This document shows, one piece after another, positions 1 through 6,331 of a stretch of DNA of 8,260 bases (its first letter is position 1; each line of letters starts with the position of its first letter). The position numbers were made by a program, and so were the translations under genes. The notes under the pieces are model-generated. The model had not been told where the DNA came from. It saw only the letters and a list, made by a program, of their open reading frames with translations, and made no database searches. The stretch is from DATDOO01 sp035293245. GTDB taxonomy: Bacteria; Pseudomonadota; Gammaproteobacteria; Methylococcales; Methylococcaceae. Location: the NCBI GenBank assembly GCA_035293245.1, contig DATDOO010000213.1, forward strand, positions 1 to 8,260. Reading direction: 5' to 3'.

Positions 1-196
1 CGGCCAGTTCACCCGCCGGGTTGTGCAGGATGACCACGTCGGTGCGCCGGTAGACCTCGCGCGCCATGAGGTGATCTTCGATGGCCGCCGCGGTCATGGC
101 GCCCGCGTAGGGCTGATAGCTCACGCGGCGATAGGGCAGCGGCACGAAGTTCTTCTGCCCTTTGAGATTGCCTACCTGGAGGATTTCGCCGCCCAT
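1..196 (-). CDS. Unrecognised protein, N-terminal 65 codons, truncated by the window edge
   Basis: An open frame starts at an ATG at 194-196 and runs without a stop off the left edge. The peptide begins MGGEILQVGNLKGQ and includes NFVPLPYRR and VVILHNPAGEL. An AAGGG Shine-Dalgarno-like stretch lies about 8 bases upstream of the ATG, which supports the start. I do not recognise the family. No signal peptide or membrane segment is visible in this part. It lies downstream of, and co-directional with, the CoA-transferase-like pair, but is separated from it by a 217-bp gap holding a large palindromic repeat. It may therefore be in the same transcript or a separate unit. Reality as a gene is likely, from the RBS and coding-like composition; its function is unknown. 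Confidence 0.6.
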   Translation of the reverse strand, partial: MGGEILQVGNLKGQKNFVPLPYRRVSYQPYAGAMTAAAIEDHLMAREVYRRTDVVILHNPAGELA

Positions 197-210
197 TTTC
201 TTACCCTTTT

Positions 211-371
211 ATCGTTCCCACGCGCGGCGTGGGAATGCCTGGCGGGACGCTCTGCGTCCCGATTCGCAACAGAACTGCCGGTTGCGGCAGGATTTCGGGC
301 GGGCGCTCGGCCACTTGTTGCGGGACGCGGAGCGTCCAGGGCCGCATTCCCACGCAGAGCGTGGGAACGAT
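211..371. repeat. 161-bp nested palindromic (REP/MITE-like) element
   Basis: The outer ends form a perfect 13-bp inverted repeat, atcgttcccacgc (211-223) with gcgtgggaacgat (359-371). Inside it gcgtgggaatgc (227-238) pairs with gcattcccacgc (344-355). Each end also folds by itself: ttcccacgc/gcgtgggaa with 3-nt loops at 215-235 and 347-367. Two further hairpins sit inside, gggacgc-tct-gcgtccc (244-260) and ggacgc-gga-gcgtcc (323-337). It fills most of the gap between the CoA-transferase-like beta gene and the truncated gene at the left edge. No transposase is present, so it is a non-autonomous repeat. I recall similar GTTCCCACGC...GCGTGGGAA repeats as common in gammaproteobacterial genomes including methanotrophs. 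In RNA it could act as a transcript-stabilising or attenuating structure. Confidence 0.85.
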
Positions 372-413
372 GCCGGCGAGGCGGGTTCGGTCTTCATGCG
401 CGACGGCTCCACG

Positions 414-1268
414 TCAGGCCTGCAAGGAAAACACACGCATCCGGTCTTCCGGACGCAGTTCCCGCTCGTGGATGCGCAGCGGGTCCAGGGCGCGGAGTAA
501 GGCCACCATCTCCGCCGTGGGCAAGGGCACGGTGCTCAAGTCCCGGCGCACGGGAAATTCGAAGCCGGTGTTCTCGCGCACCGTGGCGACGTCCACATCG
601 GGGTAAACCTCCACCAACCGCGCCTGGCCGTCCCCATCGAAATCGAACACGCCCAGTTCGGTCACCAGCCAGTCCGGCCCGCGGCCGCGGTAGCCCATGT
701 CAGCGCGGGTTTTACCTTCAGCGCTGCGGTGGCCGACGCTGGTGATGAAGTCGCATGCCTCCACCAGCCGGAAGCGGCGCCGGCCCTGGGCATCGGGGGC
801 GGCCCGGTGCGCGGCGGTCCAGAGGGTCAGGTGGCCGGCGTCGCAGGACAGGTTGCAGCCGCCGCCTCCGCCCGGCAGTTTGAGCTGCAGGCGCTCCCGG
901 CCCAACCGGGTCACGTTCAGGTTGCCCCAGCGGTCGATTTGCAGGCCGGAGAGGAACATGCGCCCCAGCCGCCCACTGGCGGCCAGATCGAACAGTTCTT
1001 CGATGCCGAGATGACATTCCGCGCCGCGGTCCATCACCCAGTCGTTGCTGGTGGGCGCAAGGAACGGCGGCGCGGGATTCACGCCATAGGTGGCGCCGGC
1101 CACCAGCACCAGGTTGGGCGCGTGGCTGCGCTTGGCCAGGTGCAATGCGAGCTGCACCAGCGGCGAGCCGAAGCCGTGGAACGCCAGCACGCCGTCCTCG
1201 ATGGTCAGGGCGATCTGGTAGATCAGCGCCTCGCCCAGGGTGCAGCGGGTGGGCAGTGCCTCATTCAT
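414..1268 (-). CDS. CoA-transferase family I beta subunit (GctB/IpdB-like), catalytic Glu apparently absent
   Basis: 284 residues, about the usual size of GctB/IpdB subunits. The fold signature is visible: GLQIDRWGNLNVT (108-120), a glycine-rich loop LPGGGGGC (131-138), ELGVFDFDGDG (204-214), VYPDVDVATVRENTGF (221-236) and a C-terminal DPLRIHEREL (262-271). The two-subunit family either moves CoA between carboxylic acids or, in the IpdAB branch, hydrolyses a carbon-carbon bond in a steroid-ring CoA thioester. Classical GctB has its catalytic Glu in a strand just after an N-terminal APxx segment. Here that strand reads LVLVAGA (53-59), with no Glu. This argues against ordinary CoA transfer, though the assignment comes from alignment by eye. 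The ATG overlaps the alpha-subunit stop by 8 bases (ATGAATGA), so the two are translationally coupled. It is cytoplasmic, with no signal peptide. Confidence 0.88.
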   Translation of the reverse strand: MNEALPTRCTLGEALIYQIALTIEDGVLAFHGFGSPLVQLALHLAKRSHAPNLVLVAGATYGVNPAPPFLAPTSNDWVMDRGAECHLGIEELFDLAASGRLGRMFLSGLQIDRWGNLNVTRLGRERLQLKLPGGGGGCNLSCDAGHLTLWTAAHRAAPDAQGRRRFRLVEACDFITSVGHRSAEGKTRADMGYRGRGPDWLVTELGVFDFDGDGQARLVEVYPDVDVATVRENTGFEFPVRRDLSTVPLPTAEMVALLRALDPLRIHERELRPEDRMRVFSLQA

Positions 1269-2181
1269 ACAGCTTCATCCAGGCGTTCTTCCCCTCTTGC
1301 CAGGACGCGAGGCGCTGCAGGGTTGCCGTGCCGCCCACGGCTTGCAGGTAGTCGGCGTGCGCGGCGCAGGCGTACACATAGGGTTGCAGATAGCGCTCGC
1401 GGAAGGCGTCCGCGCCCTCGCCGGCCGCGGCGTAATACGCGGCGGTGTGGGGCCGGTCGTAGGCGTAAAAGGGGTAGCAGGCGGTGGGATGCGCCCCGTA
1501 AGGCACTTCCGCCAGCGCGGTCACATAGAAATAGGGGATGGTCGCGCCCAGTTCGGCCATCCGCTCCGCGGGCACGATCTGCTCCACGGAGGCGATGACC
1601 TTTTTCGCCGCCTTGGCGAACAGGATGTCGGCCACCGGGGGACCATCGATGTGCAGGTTGCCGTGGGCATCGCCGTACTGGGCGTGCAGCACGGCCACGT
1701 CGGGCCGGAGGGCGGGCACCAGCAGCAATTCCTCGCCGCTGTAGGGACAGATCATGGTCTTGAACTCCGGATGCAGACCCATGAAGCCGGTTCCGCGCAC
1801 CGAACGCATGGGCATGAACGGCAGGCCGGCGATGGCGGCGCGCAGTTGCTGCACCAGGGTGTAGCAACAGCCGTCCTCCACCGCCACCGTGCCGGACTCG
1901 CAGGCGCGCCGGTAATTGGGCGCCATGCCGAAATCCTGTTCGAAGCCCACGTAGGACTCGGCGCTCGCCGCCACCAGCCCCGCCCCGCACAACAGGTCCA
2001 CGTCGATGCCGTGGGCCGAACCCACCAGCCGGAGGCCGCCGGTACCCTGGCGGATCAGCTCGCGCAGGGCCGCCAGGGGCTCACGGGAGGACAGGCCGCC
2101 GCCGATGGCCACGCAATCGCCCTCCCGGACCTGCGCGGCCAGGCTGGCCAGGTCGCAGCGTTTATCGTTTTGGGTATACAT
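1261..2181 (-). CDS. CoA-transferase family I alpha subunit (GctA/IpdA-like)
   Basis: 306 residues from the ATG at 2179-2181. That start is chosen because GGGGGAG lies at the right spacing upstream and because the frame before it has no family similarity. Family features in order: GDCVAIGGG (21-29), the N-terminal CoA-binding glycine segment; GLPFMPMR (119-126); PALRPDVAVLHAQYGDAHGN (156-175); and PYGAHPTACYPFYAYDRP (227-244), which closely resembles GctA (PYGAHPSQCYGLYDYD, from memory). It pairs with the overlapping downstream beta subunit to form a heteromeric enzyme on CoA thioesters. An acidic VED motif at 101-103 sits near where I recall a functionally important glutamate in IpdA; this needs a real alignment. 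Its start lies 20 bp inside the preceding zinc-ribbon gene, so translation is probably coupled. The substrate cannot be read from the sequence. Confidence 0.9.
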   Translation of the reverse strand: MYTQNDKRCDLASLAAQVREGDCVAIGGGLSSREPLAALRELIRQGTGGLRLVGSAHGIDVDLLCGAGLVAASAESYVGFEQDFGMAPNYRRACESGTVAVEDGCCYTLVQQLRAAIAGLPFMPMRSVRGTGFMGLHPEFKTMICPYSGEELLLVPALRPDVAVLHAQYGDAHGNLHIDGPPVADILFAKAAKKVIASVEQIVPAERMAELGATIPYFYVTALAEVPYGAHPTACYPFYAYDRPHTAAYYAAAGEGADAFRERYLQPYVYACAAHADYLQAVGGTATLQRLASWQEGKNAWMKLYE

Positions 2182-2383
2182 GGTCTCCCCCGCCGCAACA
2201 GGGACAGCCGGCTCCGTGCGCCGCTTCCAGAGGATGCGGCACCGGTGCCTCGCCCGGCACCGGCCGCGCCTTGTCGCTGCCGCATTGGGAACAAATCCAG
2301 CACTCCGGTTCGCGGGTGCCGGCGAACACCATGCCGCTGAAGCGGTGGCCGCAGTCGGGGCACAGCAATTGATAAATCGGCAT
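2162..2383 (-). CDS. FmdB-like small zinc-ribbon protein
   Basis: 73 residues beginning MPIYQLLCPDCGHRFSG, the classic opening of FmdB-family putative regulatory zinc ribbons (MPxYxYxCxxCG). Cysteines at 8, 11, 31 and 34 (CPDCG and CSQCG) form the expected four-Cys zinc site. A further Cys at 28 and a C-terminal GAGCPCCGGG (57-66) could hold a second metal site. The MPIYQ start is preferred over an upstream ATG because the extra 33 residues do not resemble the family and fall in a palindromic repeat. The stop codon lies 20 bases inside the alpha-subunit gene. FmdB proteins are small metal-binding proteins often found beside amidase or CoA-metabolism genes, and their biochemical role is poorly defined. 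Here the protein may regulate or mature the adjoining enzymes; that is inference. Confidence 0.82.
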   Translation of the reverse strand: MPIYQLLCPDCGHRFSGMVFAGTREPECWICSQCGSDKARPVPGEAPVPHPLEAAHGAGCPCCGGGDHVYPKR

Positions 2384-2403
2384 GGGCGGTTGCCTGTCTG
2401 GTT

Positions 2404-2491
2404 GTAGCCCGGATGAAGCAACGCGTAATCCGGGAGGCCGACGTGCTTCGAATCTCCCGGATTGCGGCGAGGACGCCTCCATCCGGGCTAC
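2404..2491. repeat. 88-bp GTAGCCCGGAT-type palindromic repeat
   Basis: The outer arms gtagcccggat (2404-2414) and atccgggctac (2481-2491) are perfect inverted repeats. Inner arms aatccgggag (2427-2436) and ctcccggatt (2454-2463) also pair, so the whole element can fold into one long hairpin. It fills nearly all of the gap between the MetE-like gene (stop at 2502) and the zinc-ribbon gene (start 2383). It belongs to a different sequence class from the element at 211-371. As an RNA structure it could dampen or segment expression between these genes. Confidence 0.85.
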
Positions 2492-2501
2492 GACTTATAC
2501 T

Positions 2502-3623
2502 TCAGGCCGCCTTCCGCACGGCCAGTTCGCTGCGCACCAGCTCGGTTCCCTGCACCAGGGCGTGCAACTTGTCGATGGCAATGTAGCGCTGTAGCAGAAT
2601 CAGCCCGCAGTCGGTGGTGACGCCGAGACGCTCCGCCGGTATGACTTGCAGCAAGCGCCGGATGCGGTCCGCCACCTGCTCGGCGGTTTCCGTGACCGTG
2701 CTCTTGACGTCGATCACCCCGGCCCAGAAGCTGACGTTGTCCGGCAGCGGGTGCGCCTTCAGCACGTCCAGATCGCTCATGTCTTCGCTGCGCCGGCCGC
2801 AGCTTTCCAGATTCAGGACGTCGATGGGAAGCTGGTAGGCCTTGGGCACCACCGAAGACGTGGCCGGAGGCGCCTTGCCGCGCCGCTTGGTGAGATCGAA
2901 GACTTCCCCTGCCTGGGCGGTATCGTCCGGCAGATAGGCCGGCGTGCCGCCCCAGTTGCCCCAGCAGACGTGGACAATGATCCTGGCATTCTTCACCCCC
3001 TCCACGGCGCGGCTGAACGCCTCCACAGCCCAGCCCTCGAAGCCGTAAGGAAAGGTGAATTCGTCGAACTGGATGAAATCGACGCCGAGGGCATCCACTT
3101 CGCGCACGTCCTCATTGATGGCGGCCGCCAGGGCCATGGCCCGCTCGCGGGACGACTTGTAGTGCAGGTCGTTGGTGCACTGGGCCAGCACCTGAATTCC
3201 GGTGTACTGGACCTTGGTGGGCTTCCCGGTGGCCCGCTTCAGGGCCCGCGCCTGTTCGACCATGAGGGCGCCGTGGCGCCGGACCTCCTGGTCCAGGGTT
3301 GCCGCGTGCAACCGGCTGTAAATGGGAAAGCCCAGATGGCCGCCTCTGAGGTTGTAGCCCAAGCGGCGGAAGTAGTAGTAAAGCGCCTGGTCGGCATAGT
3401 TGTCGCCGTGCACGCGCCCGTCGGAAACGATGTCCAGGCCGGCGTTTTCCTGATCCCTGGCGATGGCCGCCACGGCGTCTTCCAGCGCTTCGCGCCGGAT
3501 GGAATCGGGCGGTTCCCGGTCGCCGCTGAAGTCCCGGGCGAACTCCGCGTCCCACCATCTCGGGTTAGGGTAGTTGCCGACCATGCTGGTCGGGATGAGT
3601 ATTTCCTGGCCGCGTATTTTCAT
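2502..3623 (-). CDS. Core MetE-like zinc-dependent thiol methyl/alkyltransferase (COG0620; epoxyalkane:CoM transferase relative)
   Basis: 373 residues, the length of core MetE or epoxyalkane:CoM transferase proteins and about half of full MetE, whose N-terminal domain is absent. The predicted zinc ligands are all present: H218 and C220 in HVCWGNWGG (218-226), E273 in NLESCG, and C339 in TTDCGL. QFDEF (185-189) matches the family Q-x-DE strand, and TSMVGNYPNP (12-21) the thiol-substrate loop. The HxCWGxW form is closer to epoxyalkane:CoM transferase and many uncharacterised COG0620 proteins than to MetE (HMCYC). The family activates a thiol on zinc and alkylates it. Donor and acceptor here are unknown. 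A GGGAG ribosome site (3631-3635 complement) precedes the ATG at 3621-3623. The gene leads the minus-strand run into the zinc-ribbon and CoA-transferase-like genes. No convincing promoter was found upstream. Confidence 0.88.
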   Translation of the reverse strand: MKIRGQEILIPTSMVGNYPNPRWWDAEFARDFSGDREPPDSIRREALEDAVAAIARDQENAGLDIVSDGRVHGDNYADQALYYYFRRLGYNLRGGHLGFPIYSRLHAATLDQEVRRHGALMVEQARALKRATGKPTKVQYTGIQVLAQCTNDLHYKSSRERAMALAAAINEDVREVDALGVDFIQFDEFTFPYGFEGWAVEAFSRAVEGVKNARIIVHVCWGNWGGTPAYLPDDTAQAGEVFDLTKRRGKAPPATSSVVPKAYQLPIDVLNLESCGRRSEDMSDLDVLKAHPLPDNVSFWAGVIDVKSTVTETAEQVADRIRRLLQVIPAERLGVTTDCGLILLQRYIAIDKLHALVQGTELVRSELAVRKAA

Positions 3624-3718
3624 CGTGATTCTCCCGTTCTCTGGCCTTAACTTGATGTCCGGCGCATTGGGTCGCGCCGCTCTCCGGCCTGCGTCCGTTG
3701 GAGCTCAAACGCCGATGT

Positions 3719-3817
3719 GTTGGGTTAGGCGTCCTCGCCGACAAATCCGCCGGGAGCGGATTTGCACGCGAAGCGCCCGGAGGGTGCCGGGCAGGATTGC
3801 CCGGCATGAAACCCAAC
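3719..3817. repeat. 99-bp palindromic repeat bounded by GTTGGGTT/AACCCAAC
   Basis: Arms gttgggtt (3719-3726) and aacccaac (3810-3817) are inverted repeats. Between them lie two perfect hairpins: caaatccgc-cggga-gcggatttg (3742-3764, 9-bp stem) and tgccgggc-aggatt-gcccggca (3785-3806, 8-bp stem). The element lies upstream of the MetE-like gene and may overlap or flank its promoter. It is a third repeat class in this window, with no associated transposase. Confidence 0.7.
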
Positions 3818-3961
3818 GAACGGCGCTTCCTTGGGCGGCCGGCACCAGAAACAGGCAACAGCCGTTCCATTGCGCAGAGCATGGGATAGGCGCCCGACAA
3901 CCAAGGGATGAGATCGGAATTTCGCCATGGAAACGCGGCAGCGGCAGAGCGAAGCGTGCCC

Positions 3962-3991
3962 GCCCGCCGGCAGAGGTGACGGCCGGCGGGC
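3962..3991 (-). terminator. GC-rich hairpin just past the sigma54 regulator, terminator-like
   Basis: gcccgccggc (3962-3971) and gccggcgggc (3982-3991) form a perfect 10-bp stem with a 10-nt loop, 11 bases beyond the stop of the regulator gene in its direction of transcription. No U-tract follows on the minus strand, so it is not a canonical intrinsic terminator. It may still pause or stabilise the transcript end. Confidence 0.5.
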
Positions 3992-4002
3992 AGTGCAATC
4001 CG

Positions 4003-5514
4003 TCAGGAAGGACGGGCGATTCCCAGCTTGCGCATCCTGTGTTGCAGGGAGGTGCGCTTCATGCCGAGCCGGGCCGCCGCCCCTCGGGGTCCGGCGATCA
4101 CCCAGCGGGACTCGTGCAGGGCGCGCAGGATGTGCTCCCGCTCGCACGCTTCCAGGGTGGCGGCATCCCGGGCCGCAACCTCGGCGCACCCCAGTTCCCC
4201 CAGCGGCACCTCCAGCGTCGGTCCCGGCGAGAGAATGACGCTGCGCTCGATGAGGTTCTCCATTTCCCGGACGTTGCCCGGCCAGGAATAACGGCTGAGC
4301 GCCGCCAGGGTTTCCTCGGGAATGTGGGCGATGCCTTTGCCGTAGCGGCGGGCGTGGCGTCCGGCGAAGTAGCGCACCAGTTGGGGGATGTCTTCGCTGC
4401 GTTCCCGCAGGGGCGGCAGCGCGATGGGAAACACCTTGAGCCGGTAATAGAGGTCGCTGCGAAACTCCCGCTCCGCGACCATGCGGGCCAGGTTGCGGTT
4501 GGATGCCGCGACCAGGCGGACGTCCACCCGCAACGTGCGCGCGCTGCCCAGGCGTTCGAATTCTTGCTCCTGCAAGACCCGGAGCAGCTTGGCCTGCAAT
4601 TCCAGGGGGATTTCGCCCACTTCGTCCAGAAAAATCGTGCCCCGGTGGGCCAGTTCGAAGCGGCCGATCCTCTGCCCCACGGCGCCGGTGAAGGCGCCTT
4701 TTTCGTGGCCGAACAACTCCGCTTCCAGCAGGCCGGTGGGAATCGCCGCGCAGTTCAGCGTGACGAACGGCTGCTGCCGGCGGCCGCTCAGGCGGTGCAC
4801 GGCGCGGGCGACCAGTTCCTTGCCCGTACCCGTCTCGCCCTGAATCAGCACGCAGGCGTCGGTGGGCGCCACCTGGGCCACCAGATCGAGGACCTTCTGC
4901 AGCGCCGCACTCCGGCCGACGATCTCCCGCTGCTGCTCGTGGTCCAGCACCTGGCGCAGATAGTTGTTTTCCGCCAGCAGATGGTCCTTGACCTGTTCCA
5001 TGGCCATCGCCTGCCGGCGGGCGGCGAAAACTTCCGCCCTTTGCAGTTCGATCACCGCCTGGTTCACCGCCGAACGCAGGACGAGCAATTCCAGTTCCTC
5101 GGGGAAATCCGCGCGGCGGGAGCCCACGGCGACCACGCCCCGCTCCCGGTCCAGCCCCAGCCAGACGTAGACCAGCGCTACATTGCCGGTGCCGAGGGGG
5201 CTGGCCAGCACCGAAACCGCGCCGGGAGTCTTGAGCCGGAACCAGGGCTCCAGCGCGCGTCCCAGTTCCTGCGCCGGCAGCGGGCAATCCCGCCGGTCCG
5301 CGACCCGGCAGATTTCCAAGGCCGGGCCGTCCCCCATCGCATTCAGCCGCGCGTAGGCGAACTCCAGGGGCAACATGCGCAACAGGACGTCGAGCAGGAC
5401 GCGGAGCGCCTCTTCCGGCTCGCGGCCGTTCCACAGGGCAGGCAGGGCCAGCAGGCCGACCAGGTCGTTCAGGCAGCCCTGCAGGCGCCGGATGTCCTCG
5501 ATTCGGTCAGGCAC
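4003..5514 (-). CDS. Sigma54-dependent transcriptional activator (bEBP, NtrC/FhlA-like)
   Basis: 503 residues starting at a GTG (5512-5514) that follows the MEDS gene stop by 7 bases. Residues 1-165 form a sensory region with GAF-like character but no clear signature. A predicted helical linker follows at about 165-195. The AAA+ domain (about 195-430) contains Walker A GETGTGKE (226-233), the sigma54-contacting loop GAFTGA (273-278), Walker B TIFLDEVGE (293-301), the arginine-finger region FRSDLYYRLKVFP (351-363) and WPGNVREMENLIE (411-423). A Fis-type helix-turn-helix lies near 465-500. The protein remodels sigma54 polymerase at -24/-12 promoters. There is no receiver domain, so it responds to a ligand or partner, not to phosphorylation. 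The obvious target is the divergent aldehyde dehydrogenase gene, which has a sigma54 promoter. Membership of the family is certain; the inducer is unknown. Confidence 0.96.
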   Translation of the reverse strand: MPDRIEDIRRLQGCLNDLVGLLALPALWNGREPEEALRVLLDVLLRMLPLEFAYARLNAMGDGPALEICRVADRRDCPLPAQELGRALEPWFRLKTPGAVSVLASPLGTGNVALVYVWLGLDRERGVVAVGSRRADFPEELELLVLRSAVNQAVIELQRAEVFAARRQAMAMEQVKDHLLAENNYLRQVLDHEQQREIVGRSAALQKVLDLVAQVAPTDACVLIQGETGTGKELVARAVHRLSGRRQQPFVTLNCAAIPTGLLEAELFGHEKGAFTGAVGQRIGRFELAHRGTIFLDEVGEIPLELQAKLLRVLQEQEFERLGSARTLRVDVRLVAASNRNLARMVAEREFRSDLYYRLKVFPIALPPLRERSEDIPQLVRYFAGRHARRYGKGIAHIPEETLAALSRYSWPGNVREMENLIERSVILSPGPTLEVPLGELGCAEVAARDAATLEACEREHILRALHESRWVIAGPRGAAARLGMKRTSLQHRMRKLGIARPS

Positions 5515-5521
5515 GGGGAAA

Positions 5522-6202
5522 TCATCCCGCCGAGGCGCCCACCCCTCGTTCCCGCAACTCGCGCAGGAGCCGGTCCGGGGGAACGAAGAAGGGGTTTTCC
5601 AGCAGGACGCCGCCGATGATGACCATGGGGTGGGTACGCATGATGTCGATGACCACGTCGGCGCCGAACTTGGAGAGGTCGTACAGGCAGATCACCGGGT
5701 CCCGGTAGCGGGGCAGGAAGTAGTTCAGCCGGGTTTCGTACTCCACGATGTCGTTCACGCCGGGCCGGTCCTCCAGCGCCCATTCCATGTGGGCGACCAG
5801 GCGGGTCAGCGGGTAGCCGCGCTGCCGGCCCTCGTCCAGGACGCCCTGGAGCAAGGCCAGCATGCGGGCCTGGTCGAAATGCCCATCGCGCAAATAGGCC
5901 TCGTCCCAATTGCGCAGTTCCAGCTGGCCGCTTAGCTCCGCCCCGGCCGCGTCGATGCCGACCGAGCGCAATTGGCTCAGATGCACCTCGCGCAGCTTGG
6001 GATCGACCACGTGGAAGGCTTTTTCGCCCCGTTCGAGGCCGGCTTTGATGAACGGAAGCAGCACTTGGTACTCTTCCTCCGGCCCGTTGAAAAAGCCGCA
6101 GACATGGCAGTGCTCGCCGAGGGTGGTGCCGGCGAATTCGATGGGCTCCAGGGGTGTGGAGCCGGACTTTTCGCGCTCGTGGTTGGATCTGGCCGGGCAC
6201 AT
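5522..6202 (-). CDS. MEDS-domain (DcmR-like sensory) protein
   Basis: 226 residues filled by one MEDS domain. Visible features are HCHVCGFFNGPEEEYQVLLP (31-50), GLERGEKAFHVVDP (55-68), HMEWAL (138-143), YETRLN (155-160), CLYDLSKFG (172-180) and a C-terminal MRTHPMVIIGGVLLENPFFV (188-207). This domain was named from methanogens, methylotrophs and DcmR, the dichloromethane-responsive regulator, and is thought to bind small molecules. DcmR couples it to a DNA-binding domain. Here no DNA-binding domain is present, and the gene lies 7 bp upstream of a sigma54 activator. The simplest inference is that it senses the inducer and modulates that activator. The His/Cys cluster HCHVC (31-35) could bind a metal. 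The ATG at 6200-6202 has only a weak purine-rich ribosome site. Confidence 0.88.
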   Translation of the reverse strand: MCPARSNHEREKSGSTPLEPIEFAGTTLGEHCHVCGFFNGPEEEYQVLLPFIKAGLERGEKAFHVVDPKLREVHLSQLRSVGIDAAGAELSGQLELRNWDEAYLRDGHFDQARMLALLQGVLDEGRQRGYPLTRLVAHMEWALEDRPGVNDIVEYETRLNYFLPRYRDPVICLYDLSKFGADVVIDIMRTHPMVIIGGVLLENPFFVPPDRLLRELRERGVGASAG

Positions 6203-6236
6203 GGTTCTAATTCTCTTTGCAATTCAAAAGCGAGTG

Positions 6237-6284
6237 TTTTGGGGTGTGCGGCGAACCGCTAACCCTCGCCTCCACCAAAATTGG
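6237..6284. promoter_or_regulatory. Candidate activator-binding dyad (UAS) in the divergent promoter region
   Basis: A near-symmetric nested dyad: outer TTTTGG (6237-6242) with CCAAAA (6275-6280), inner GGCGA (6250-6254) with TCGCC (6266-6270). The right arm extends to CCAAAATTGG. It lies about 50-95 bp upstream of the predicted -24 element, within the usual range for a sigma54 enhancer site, and between the regulator operon and its likely target. The arms are imperfectly spaced (7 versus 4 bases), so this is only a candidate. Confidence 0.3.
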
Positions 6285-6299
6285 CTAAACCTCGTGCCA
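6284..6299 (-). promoter_or_regulatory. Possible sigma54-like element for the MEDS/activator operon (spacing off by one)
   Basis: On the minus strand a perfect -24 block TGGCACG (6299-6293) is followed by TTTAGC. The GG-to-GC spacing is 11 instead of the required 10, which normally disables a sigma54 promoter. It could be a decayed or weak promoter, or chance. If functional, the regulator would control its own operon, with a leader of about 70 bases. Confidence 0.2.
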
Positions 6300-6331
6300 T
6301 AACTTTACCTGAAAGCTGGGTAAATAATACC

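Larger units (their letters stand above)
3624..4002. other. Non-coding, hairpin-rich gap between the two minus-strand operons
   Basis: No plausible gene is present; the frames here lack ribosome sites and family similarity. The stretch carries several perfect hairpins, listed separately, and must contain the promoter of the MetE-like operon. I could not pick a -35/-10 or -24/-12 pair with confidence. The density of palindromes suggests accumulated mobile-repeat fragments. Confidence 0.6.

Noticed and set aside
211..371. CRISPR-like direct repeats
   Set aside because: The repeated units are inverted hairpins, without regular direct repeats and unique spacers.
1240..2340. A 366-codon plus-strand frame
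   Set aside because: It is antisense to the CoA-transferase-like alpha gene and is rich in His, Gly and Ala, typical of GC-rich shadow frames.
2182..2421. An 80-codon N-terminal extension of the alpha subunit
   Set aside because: The extension reads out of frame through the zinc-ribbon gene, has no family similarity, and a strong ribosome site supports the internal ATG at 2179-2181.
2384..2482. A 33-residue N-terminal extension of the zinc-ribbon protein
   Set aside because: It lies inside the palindromic repeat, and the MPIYQLLCPDCG start matches the family.
2502..3623. Calling this gene metE
   Set aside because: It lacks the N-terminal half of MetE and has a different zinc-site motif, and no methionine pathway gene is near. 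A gene symbol would overstate the evidence.
3574..5619. A 681-codon plus-strand open frame
   Set aside because: It is antisense to the sigma54 activator and the MetE-like gene start, both unmistakable by motif. It arises from high GC content and has no recognisable domain.
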